A stretch of 64,000 nt of DNA from Melieria omissa (Eukaryota; Arthropoda; Insecta; Diptera; Ulidiidae): the NCBI GenBank assembly GCA_963971225.1, contig OZ020269.1, forward strand, positions 32,943,264 to 33,007,263. The letters are read 5' to 3'. The position numbers and the translations under genes were made by a program. The notes under the pieces were generated by a model. That model was not told the origin of the DNA, searched no databases, and saw nothing but the letters and a program-made list of their open reading frames with translations. Positions 34,485 to 43,669 of this stretch are shown here, piece after piece; positions within the stretch are counted from its first letter, which is position 1, and each line of letters begins with the position of its first letter.

Positions 34485-36060
34485 AGTAAAAGCAGAGGCA
34501 GAAGAAGAGGTAGGAGTAGAAAAAATAGAAAAAGAAGAAGTAGAAGGTAAAATAATATTTTACGTAGAAGTTGAAGTAGAATTACGAGAAGTTGAAGTTG
34601 CAGTAGAACTAGAAAAGTGGAAGTAGGAAACGAAGTTGAAGTAGGAATAGAAATAGAAATAGAACCAGAACTGAAACAGTAGCCGGAGTAGAAGAAGAAG
34701 TAGGAGTTGATGTAAAAATAGAAAAGTAGAAATAAAGGCAGTAGAACAAATAGAAATGAAAGTAGTAGAAATCAAAAGTGATTTTAAAGTAGAAGCTGAA
34801 ATAGAAATATTACCAGAACTAGAAAAGTATAAGTATTGTAGAAGAAATCGAAGTCGAAGTAGAAGTATAAATAAAAGAAGTAGAAGTAAAAGGCAAAGTA
34901 GAATTTGAAGTAGAAGTTGAATTAGAAGTAGAAGTAAAAATAAAACTAGAACTGGAAAAGTAGAAGTAGAAGTAAAAGTAAAAGTAAAAGTAAAAGAAGA
35001 AGAAGAAGTAGAATTTGAAGTAGAAGTTGAAGTAGAAGTTGAAGTATAAGTTGAAGTAGAAGTAAAAATAGAACTAGAACTGGAAAAGTAGAAGTAGAAG
35101 TAAAAGTAAAAGAAGTAGAAGAAGTGGAAATGAAAGAAGCAAAAGTCAAAATAGAAGTAGAAAAAATGTTGGAGTAGAAATCGAGCCAAAACTAGAAATG
35201 AGGAAGAAGAAGTTGAGGCAGAAGTAACAGTTGAAGTAGAAATAGAAATAGAACTAGAAAAATAGAAGTAGAGGAAATAAAAGAAGTAGAAGTGGCAGTA
35301 GAAGCCGAAGTTGAAATAGAACTAAAAAGTAGTTGAATTAAAAGAAGACGTAGAAGTAGTAATAGAAGAAGTAGAAGTCAAAGTAGAACTTGGAGTAGAA
35401 GTTGCAGTAAGTAGAAGAAGTACAAGTCGAAGTACAATTTGAAATAGAACCAGAACTAGAAAAGTAGAAATAAAAGAAGTAGAAGTAGAAATAGAAATAG
35501 AACAAGAAAAATAGAAGTAGAAGAAGAAGAATTAGAAGTAGAAGAGGTAGAAGTAGAAATAGAAGAAGGAAAAGTCGGAGTAGAAATTTAAGGAGAACAA
35601 AATAGAAGCAGAAGAACCAGAACTAGAAAAGTAGAAGTTGAAGTATAAATAGAACTTAAAAGTAGAAGTAGAAGAAGTATAAGTAGAAGAGGTAGAAATA
35701 GAAGAAGTAGAAGTTGAAGTCGAAGTAGAATTTGATGTAGAAGTTGATGTAGAGGTTGAAGTAGAAGTAGAAGTAGAAGTAGAAGTAGAAGTAGAAGTAG
35801 AAGTAGAAGTAGAAGTAGAAGTAGAACTAGAAGTAGAATAGTAGAAGTCAGAGTAGAAGTCGGAGTAGAAGTGGAAATAGAAAAAGTCGAAGTCGAAATT
35901 CAAGTAGAAATAAGACTAGAACTAGAAAAGTAGAAGCAGAGGAAGTAAAAGAAGTGGAAGTACGAGTTAAGAAATAGAAGAAATAAAACTAGAAATGTAG
36001 AAGTAGAAAGGGAACTAAAAAAGTCGACGAAGACTAAGATTTAGAATTAGAAGTATAATC
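34485..36060 (+). repeat. 1.6-kb purine-rich (GAAGTA)n array
   Basis: The plus strand is almost only A and G with regular T, built from GAAGTA, GAAATA and GAAGAA steps. The purest part is (GTAGAA)n at about 35757-35836. The complementary strand yields Ser/Thr/Phe/Tyr pseudo-frames up to 209 codons that are not genes. A tract this long and this strand-biased could form unusual structures. Confidence 0.9.
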
Positions 36061-37490
36061 ATAAGAAATAGTTATGAATTTGGTAAATCTAAGAAACCTT
36101 TTAAAAAATCTACTACATCGATTCATTATTTCTATGTAAACACTAACACATTTCTTCTAAAATTTCACCACTGTAAACAAAAAACTTATTAACTTAACAT
36201 AACATAAATCAAACTAACAAATAAGTTAACTTTCACCAACACTTGGAATCCTTTTAGTCCAAGTGACATCAAAGGCCTCCACAACTGCTCCGATCTGAGT
36301 TGAGTGTGTCGCAGTGATTGAAAACTAAATCACTACAAAGTCAGCGCTAAACAATTTCAAAACGTTGATCACCAAAAACTGACCCGGCCACATTTGCAAG
36401 ACTTAAAACGAAAATAAACTTAAATTAAATATGCGAAACGAAAAACAAACCATCGACAGCTGCTACAACCATAAAAATCTTGGCCTACATTTTCAAAAAC
36501 TAGCCATGACAATCCCCACTCATTAAAATGACGACAAGGAATCGTTCTTGCTGCAATAAAAAATGTTTCCACCGAATAAAATTAAAAGCAATCGCCACTT
36601 CAGTTCACTGAACCCACAGACCAGCGGAGCAAAGTGGTTGCAATTTAAATGCGACGCGCAGCAGTCGCCGTTGCAAAATGATCTCACGGCAGTGGCGACC
36701 TTTTAAAATACCAGCTTACCTTCCAGCTGAAAGTGCACGCAAAAACAACAACAACTCGACTAGCATCACAAACAAACGGCCGCATTCGACGGAAGGCTGC
36801 AGTACGCGAAACGTGGCCGGTGTGACTGATGGGATGCACTGATTGCTGGTGCAGCGGAGTGAACCATTCACTTGCCCTGCCCGACTCGAGTGCATGTGCA
36901 CGTCCACATACCGACTTGCATTCATATTCATATTTACTATACATACATATTTACATTGAAGTTAATATTGTAGGTGAAATGACTGAGACGGTGCGCGGGC
37001 AAGTCGACTCAAGTGAGCAGTTAGTGGAAAGACGCCACGAAAAGAAGCTGAAATTCGCACGCCGCAATTAAAACCGCAGCCCAGTTGAGAGGAGCAGTCG
37101 GCCAGTCGGTCGATCAGCTGCACGTCCAACTGTCCGACTGTCCGGCAGTCGCAGCGGGTAACGCCACCGGAACCACCTTGAACTCGAAAAGTAAATCGCC
37201 ACATCATTTATCAAAAAGCAATTTACAGTAGGCAGAGCAAGCACAGTGTACACACACACACACACACATACACACACACGTACAAACAATGGACGCGACG
37301 TTGTGGAAAAAAGAATACGAGTAACGTCAAATAGCAGCCGAGGAGAGACTGAAATATGGCTTAACGAAGTAAAGCTGAATAAATGAAAAGAGTCAACGTT
37401 GTTGCGATGGCAATCGAATACGCGATGCGCTACGCTAAGTAGGTAATCGGTTTTATGAGCGGTTGGGTAACCAGTAAAAGCTAGAGACAC
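36061..37490. other. Intergenic stretch with possible promoter region
   Basis: 36600-37200 is GC-richer and shows initiator-like TCAGTC/TCAGTG sites on the minus strand (36815-36845) and a GTAAGC donor-like site near 36717, but no DPE at correct spacing and no convincing coding exon. A (CA)n tract lies at about 37248-37277. Confidence 0.35.
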
Positions 37491-37504
37491 TGGTAGAGCT
37501 TGCT

Positions 37505-37568
37505 GTGATTTAGTGGTTGGTACACTGGAGCTCTATTCATGAGCCGTGGGTTCGAGTATTGGCGGGAA
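37505..37568 (+). other. tRNA-like segment (possible SINE head)
   Basis: TTTAGTGGTTGGTACA resembles an A box, and GTGGGTTCGAGTATTGG about 40 nt on resembles a B box with T loop. The acceptor stem does not pair well, so it is not a functional tRNA. No target duplication was found. A tRNA-derived SINE fragment is likeliest. Confidence 0.4.
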
Positions 37569-37719
37569 ATCAAATAAGGGTGAACATAAGTGTTTTTTTA
37601 TATTGATCTTCTTATAATTTTTTTTTTACAATAAAAACAATCATTTTCATTAACTTCGAACATTGATTTATTTCAAGATCTAACGTTAATTACACTGTGT
37701 TTTGGTTTGGTTTGAGTTT

Positions 37720-38131
37720 GTTAGAGTTCTAGAGTTAGTTAACTTTTAAACAATTTTAGCTTAAAACGGGTTAAATATATTTTGTTTCAATATTTTTTAA
37801 TTACAGAAAAATTACTTAGTATATATGGAAAAATACAAAATTATCACTTTTTGATTTTATTAACCATTATTAAAGAAACAGGGTTTTGAATAAACGCGTC
37901 CAATTCGTAGACTTCAATTAGAACACAAACTTTCCCTGATATCGCTGCAAATTATTGGAAATTATTTTAGGGATAACAGTAAAATTTGTGTAATTTGCTT
38001 TGAATTCACTTCTAAAAATATTAATTTGTTGGTGCCTACTTACATAAATTAAACCATAAACTAATCGTAGTTTTTTGCTAAAAGATGACAAATAGGTGAA
38101 GTTGCTCTCTGGCAACTTTGGGGCGAAAGGG
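37720..38131 (-). mobile_element. Truncated copy of the 47.1-kb TTAA MITE family, inverted
   Basis: From GTTAGAGTTCTAGAG to GGGCGAAAGGG this segment is a diverged reverse-complement relative of 47109-47615, sharing for instance GTAGACTTCAATTAGAACAC and GGTGCCTACTTA. It ends in TTAA at 38132-38135. The other terminus has decayed or been replaced. No coding capacity. Confidence 0.75.
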
Positions 38132-38135
38132 TTAA

Positions 38136-39161
38136 GTTGTAAGGATATAATGGATCAGGTGAAGTGAGACAGTTAGCTGCAGTGAATTCGGAGCAAAATT
38201 AAAGCTAACCTTGGGCAGGAAATCCAACGGAATGGGTCTAAGATGACAGACAACAACAACAGATTATCGGCTCTGTAGGGGTCATCTTGAATGATTGCTT
38301 TGATTGAAGTGAAGATAAACTAAAAAAAATATTGAATTGAATTAAAGATGACACTTTTAAGATATGTCAAAACGAGGTCGAGCCATCTACGCACAAGAAA
38401 AGCTGGACCTTATATTAGATACGCCACGCCATTCTATAAATCAGTGTCTTTCATTCAGCGTCAGTGTCTTCTTTCTCCATTTTATAGGTCAGTGTCTTTC
38501 TTTGAAAGCGTTTAATGGCCACTTAATGAGTTTAAGTCTATTTTTGTATGCAGATTTTTTTATGGCATTTTGGTGACGCTGAAATCCGCTAATTTTACGA
38601 GTTTTAATAAAATTCTTGGTAATCGTTTCTATACTTTCACTATTTGAAAGAAACTTCTGAGCAGTTGTATTGGAATTTAATGCTTTCCCCCTCATTTTTG
38701 TAAACAATAAACTTGATGTGACTTCATCTACTCACATTACTTATAACACTCCAATTTTTTTGTATGATAAATTTTTTTTTGTAAACAACAAACCAATCAA
38801 ATTATTGAAGTTTGGCGTAGCGTAATCAAAACATTATGCACCCAATCATATTTACTGCGAAAGTTATGCATAGTTGATTATGATTAATGGATTATTGGCG
38901 ACAAAAAGGGACGTGGATAGAAGAACCGGGTTCCAAAAACTCTTGCTCAGTGTAAAACCCTACCCGACCGTTCATTTTTTTCCGGGACTGCTCACAAAGC
39001 CCTCTTCGAGATAAAGCAAAATTTAGTTATCAGAAGACATAGTTGAATAGAGTTGTAGTTAAAGGAACCTCAACAAAGGATTTCATTGTCCTCCAGAACC
39101 TTTTTTAAATTATATTTTTATTTTTCTTTTTTATTTTTATTATATTTTATTTTATATACTG
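38136..39161. other. AT-rich intergenic DNA
   Basis: TCAGTGTCTTTC-type short repeats occur at 38440-38500. No gene is supported. Confidence 0.4.
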
Positions 39162-39389
39162 TCAGTCATAGCCTTTCCGCGACTTGGTGCGAATCAAGAG
39201 TGCATCTTGTAGCGACTCCAGCAGCATTTGCAGCAACACTGCACATCGGTTGAGCTTGTCAGCACAGCCGACATGTCGCTGACAGACAACAGCACAACTG
39301 TCATTCGCCTTTGTCGTCGGTCTGTCTGGGCTGTCGTGCGGTTGACCGGTCGACCGCTGCCACGCAAATGAGTTGGACCCATTTTTCAT
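39162..39389 (-). CDS. Candidate small ORF or terminal exon, 75 codons
   Basis: From ATG at 39389 the frame runs to TGA at 39164-39162. It is GC-richer than its surroundings and ends with a plausible helical segment (CAVLLQMLLESLQDALLIRTKS) after a Cys-containing stretch (SCAVVCQRHVGC). AATAAA-type hexamers follow within 40 bases (TTTTATTTTATAT on plus). The frame stays open upstream of the ATG, so it could instead be a last exon with an acceptor near TTGTTAATAG. No family is recognised; chance is possible. Confidence 0.3.
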   Translation of the reverse strand: MKNGSNSFAWQRSTGQPHDSPDRPTTKANDSCAVVCQRHVGCADKLNRCAVLLQMLLESLQDALLIRTKSRKGYD

Positions 39390-40070
39390 GTCGACATTGC
39401 GCGTCGTTTGTGCTATTAACAAAGTGTAATTTGATTCTGTCGTTTCAATTTTACAACAACAAAAAAAACAACACAAGCAAAAGATGCATGTAAACACCGA
39501 ACTAGCTAACCTTTGCAACTTGAATTTTGCGCATTTAATTATGATGTCGTTTTGAATGCGACACAGAAATCATAATTTTAATAACAGCAACAACAACTAA
39601 AACAACTGTAATAAAGCTATAATAAACGCAATAAAGTCACGGTAACGCTTTACAATCACCACAACAACAACAAAACACTGCAAATAAAGTTTCAAAAGAT
39701 CCGTTTTTAGTTTTTTTTGACCGCCCGTTAACTGGGTTGGGTCGGTGGCTTGCCGTGACTTACAGTTCGTCGTTCGTCTTCTTGGTTTTTTTTTTGCCTT
39801 TTTTGTTTTTGCATGCAGCATTTATAAATTGCTTGATTTCCTAATGCTTCGACACTTCAATGGTAAACTCGGCCAATATTAATGACAGTGAAATTTTTCG
39901 GCTTATTAATTTTTATTTTGTGTGTTTTCGTGTTGGATGTTGGCAATGCAAATCATTTTGGCAATGAAACGATTTATGTGCCCCGCGTTGCAGAAGCTTT
40001 GCTTTTTTAGTACAGCAAATTTTTATTTTAATTTAAACCATATTTAATGACAGTTTTATTTATAGCGAGC
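39390..40070. other. AT-rich intergenic DNA
   Basis: CAA/AAC tracts at 39450-39480 and 39580-39670; no gene is seen. Confidence 0.4.
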
Positions 40071-40071
40071 G

Positions 40072-40136
40072 CTGCCGGGTGGTTTAGCGCTTTGGATCAT
40101 AAATCACAGAGGTCGTGGGTTCGAACCACGCGACTC
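40072..40136 (+). other. tRNA-Met-like relic or SINE head
   Basis: The segment contains GGATCATAAATC with a CAT at the anticodon position and a perfect T arm (CGTGG, loop GTTCGAA, CCACG). The order and spacing resemble elongator tRNA-Met. The acceptor stem is poor and the D arm is altered, so a pseudo-tRNA or tRNA-derived SINE is more likely than a working tRNA. The body after 40136 is AT-rich; no target duplication was found. Confidence 0.45.
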
Positions 40137-40339
40137 ATTTAACACCAAATTTAGACATTCACTACGCGGACATTGGAAAATCTTTGCACAACTTTGGTTC
40201 TCTAAAATTTATATGGACCGAAGTTGTTATAAAGTAAAACAATAATGATTTATGATAGCTCGAGATGTGGCAGAGAAAAGGGGAAAAGGATGTTGCAAAG
40301 TTGGGACAAACTTTTTATTACTCCAGATACAACAAGCAG

Positions 40340-40828
40340 ATTAAACATTTATTGGTTGGTTGGTTGGTTCAAGTGGCGATGTTCCAACATCCAATTAGCG
40401 CGTTGGCGCCGTTTTGATACCACTATTCCCGGTAGATACCCTGAGGTATATTGTCTGGTGTCATCTGGACTTATATGTATCTATCCATACATATACTTAT
40501 ATCCAGTCCGAGAGGTTAATGAAAGAGAGTAGTGAGCTTACGCTGCACTTTGCTATCTCTTCGAAAGTCTGAAATGTCGGTTTTCCCAGCGTTTTCCATC
40601 TCCTTCTTGCTAAGGCCGGGCAGGCGCAGAGGAAATGGTGGACGGTTTCCTTCTCATCCGGGTTTTCACAGCTGTGACAGCTGGTGTTGTATGGAATCCC
40701 CATCTTTGCCGCGTGCTCTCCAATGGGCCAGTGGCCAGTGATGACTGCCGTCAGTCTTGCCACATCCCGTCGGCCTTTGTTCAAGAGCTCCGCGGTCCTG
40801 CGTTTGTCGTATTAAACATTTATTGGTT
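40340..40828 (-). mobile_element. 5'-truncated I/R1-type LINE with 18-bp target duplication
   Basis: ATTAAACATTTATTGGTT occurs at 40340-40357 and 40811-40828 and flanks a 453-bp insert. On the minus strand the insert holds the last 103 codons of ORF2 (40808-40497), about 125 bp of 3' UTR and a short (AACC)n tail next to the left duplication. Both duplication copies are identical and the frame is open, which indicates a recent insertion. Confidence 0.9.
40497..40808 (-). pseudogene. LINE ORF2 C-terminus: RNase H end and Cys/His tail
   Basis: An open frame in register with LINE ORF2 but lacking any start. It shows LTAVITGHWPIGEHAAKMGI, then CHSCENPDEKETVHHFLCAC-P, the Cys/His finger that follows RNase H in I/R1/LOA LINEs, and ends LSFINLSDWI before TAA. 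The reverse transcriptase and endonuclease are missing through 5' truncation, so it is inactive. Related, more decayed tails lie near 4.7, 29.6 and 62.2 kb. Confidence 0.85.
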
Positions 40829-40829
40829 T

Positions 40830-41824
40830 TGAAGATTTATTTTTATTTGAAAATAAGTTGTGTTTCGTAGTTTAATGATTCTTTGGTTAGTCAATATTGC
40901 AGAAAGTTTGACAGGAAACGTGTGTTTAAAGATGTGGTTAAGGACAGCTATTGTATTTGCAGTTTAAGGCCTCAGAATGCCTGAATACGAGTAGAAAGAT
41001 TTTGTTGGGTTTGATTCCGCTGAACTACACAATTTCTTCGGGGAAATGTTAAAAGGGTTTTGCAATCCTGAAAATTACGTCAATGTTTTAATCAGTTTTC
41101 ACTAAGAGTTCCAATCCTATTGAAAATTTTCTTTACACATCAAAGAGAAACCAGCAAGTTCTGCGTCTTAAAAATTGGCAAATATGGCAACTATGACATT
41201 AAAGCTGATGCCTTCTAAGGCCAATTTCCTTGGTCTTATGTTTTTCCACTCAAAAATGCTGGACTTATGCGGAAGTGGGAATATCGAATTGGTGATTGTA
41301 AGCTTATTGAATGAGTTGACAGCATCCTTGTCATACTTTATTAATTAGAAAGTAGGATACATAAGATCAGCCCTGACGAGGTTTCAGGACATACGAATTT
41401 TGTAGTTGTGTGTTATTGTGTTTTTTTCATACTTCATATGAGGAAAACTGATGCAGAAGAAGCGAATTTTAAGTAATTATTGCCACTGTTGCAATCTTTT
41501 TAACATTGCTTGCTATCAATTGGGAACTTTTTAAAAAACTGGCTCAGTAAAAAAAATATTGAAAACGTTATTATAGATTTATTTTACATCTAAGAATTTA
41601 ATCAAAGAATTTAATGTTAAAACATAGTAAAACGTGTGACTATCGAATGTTTCGCTTCATTATTGAAGGAGAGTAAATGCCCAGTTTTTTCTTAATGTTA
41701 AAAAAGAAAGTTTAATTGAAAATCAAATCAAATCAAATCTAAATCGATACGCTACAAATTTATGACACTTTTTTTATTATTTTTTTGTAGACTATGAAAT
41801 TTATGGGTCCAATAAGTTTTTCTT
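40830..41824. other. AT-rich intergenic DNA
   Basis: No exon, repeat array or element ends were recognised, apart from a short CAAATC run near 41723-41740. Confidence 0.45.
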
Positions 41825-42421
41825 AACCCTTTGTTGATCCCGCCAAATTTTTATGAACTAATACTTATGTTATTATTTCTCATTTGAAGTGCTTTCAACA
41901 CATTTGAGGTCAATTGACGCATTAAGGTATGTTTCTTCATAGAAACTCTTAACCCCTTCAAATTTTTGTTTTCGAAAAAATAAAAAATTAAAAACACGTG
42001 TAAAATTATTTTTCACCAAGAGTACTTTCACCACGTTTGAAGTTCAAAAGCCCATAAAATCTTGCTTCTCCATTCAAACTCTTAACCCAACGTTGACCCG
42101 TCAGTTTAGACTTTCAAAAAAAGTGAAAAACATTCTTTCACTAAGTTTCACGCTAAAAAGCCCTTAAACCTTTTTTTCCATACTAACTTTTAACCCATTG
42201 GTAACCCTGTTGGATTGAGATTTTTAACAAAAGTGATAAGTGTTTCGCATGTTAAGTGCTTCCACTAAGTTTGGAGTCAAAAGGCGTAAAAAATCATGTT
42301 TCATCATACAAACTTTTAACACTTGATTTACCCCTTTATGTTTTGATTTTCAAAAAATTCTCATGAAAAGTACTTTCATCAAGATTGAAGTCAATAAATC
42401 AATTAATCCAAATTTTTAATA

Positions 42422-43141
42422 TCAGGTGTACAACTTTGCTTCCGTTTTTTTCCAAAATTAAAAGCTTTATTGCGAAAAAGTGCTTACAGATGTATTATTC
42501 AAAGTATTGTCCGTCGCTAGCGACAACTTTCTCCCATCTTTCCGGCAATTTTCGGATCCCGGCTCGAAAAAAGGAGTCCTCTTTTGACGCTATCCATGAA
42601 GCAATCCATTTTTCCAATTCTTCGAAGGATTGAAAATGTTGATCTGCCAGGCCGTGTGCCATCGAACGGAATAGGTGGAAGTCAGAAGGGGCGACATCTG
42701 GGGAATACGGCGGGTGGGGCGTTTCCAGGTACTTTTTGACCATTTTTGCGACGTGAGGCCGCAAAAGTGGCCACCACCATGTTTGTCTTCGACATCGAAA
42801 TCACCATTTTTAAAACGTTGAAACCACTCCCGACACGTTCTTTCACTCAGAGCAGCATCACCGTAAGTTTCTGAGAGCATTCGATGCGCTTCAGCTGCAT
42901 TTTTTTTCGAATTGTAACAGAAAAGTAAAACTTCCCGCAAATGGCGAGAATTGGGCACATAAACGGACATTTTCGAGCGTGAATAATACGAAAACAAGAA
43001 CAACTGTCACTGAACCGCGATGACAATTCGTTAGGCACTGTCCACACTCACTTTAAAGGCATTACCATCTATGTATTTCAACCAGCCTCAGCCGGTACAG
43101 CCACCTATCGGAAAACGGCGGAAGCAAAGTTGTACACCTGA
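42422..43141 (-). mobile_element. Internally deleted mariner, 720 bp, intact ends
   Basis: Perfect 23-bp inverted ends (TCAGGTGTACAACTTTGCTT at the left; 42422-42444 and 43119-43141) are flanked by TA duplications at 42420-42421 and 43142-43143. The interior keeps both ends of a mariner transposase gene on the minus strand but lacks the middle, about 500-600 bp compared with a full-length mariner near 1.3 kb. With intact ends it could still be moved by a related transposase supplied in trans. Confidence 0.93.
42495..42970 (-). pseudogene. Mariner transposase remnant with central deletion
   Basis: From ATG at 42970 the N-terminal helix-turn-helix region is kept (SETYGDAALSERTCREWFQR, DFDVEDKHGG). 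It is then joined out of frame to the C-terminal part, which has RPHVAKMVKKYLET, the third-aspartate block YSPDVAPSDFHLFRS and the usual ending WEKVVASDGQYFE before the stop at 42495. The first two catalytic aspartates lie in the missing part. No active enzyme can be made. Confidence 0.9.
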
Positions 43142-43331
43142 TAGTTTTTTATACAAACTTTTAACCATCGGTGGATCTCGTTAGATTTTGGTTTTCAAAA
43201 AAATGAAAAACACTTGTTGAATTATTTTTCAAAAGCCGCAAAAAATCATGTTTCTTCATACAAACTTTTAACCCTTGGTTCACCGCTTCAAGTTTTAATT
43301 TAAAAAAATGAGAAAAACGTGTCAAATTATT

Positions 43332-43669
43332 TGTTCGAAAGCTCAGAATAACTAAACCCGCGCGCGCGTAGAAATAAAAACCCAAACGATTTGGTCAGGA
43401 AATTTTTGTGTAAAGTTTATTAATTAGATGTTGAGTGTTTGTTTAAATATATATATGAAAATGTTAAATTTTGTAAAAGTCAAAGTTGATCTGTGTTGTC
43501 TCGCCGGAGTTCGTACGTTGAGTGTCCGCCGGTCGCGCAAGCTCCCTTCGGGATGGCCAGGGTTGCCATCCGTACATATAAACACATAAAGGGACGCGCA
43601 CAATACAATATTATTGACAATATTAATTTCTGAGAGCTGCGCGGCCGGCAGTGTTTAGCGATCTAAACA
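43332..43669 (-). repeat. BEL element 3' LTR
   Basis: 338 bp; on plus it starts TGTTCGAAAGCTCAG and ends GATCTAAACA. By eye it has no difference from 46422-46759. The gag reading frame ends within it (stop at 43663-43665). Confidence 0.95.

Noticed and set aside
34560..35903. Ser/Thr/Phe/Tyr-rich open frames up to 209 codons on the minus strand
   Set aside because: They are translations of the purine hexamer array.
36684..36944. Minus-strand frame ending at a GTAAGC donor (MLVELLLFLRALSAG)
   Set aside because: It looks like a signal peptide, but the start context is poor and leader features are weak; chance translation of CAA-rich DNA is as likely.
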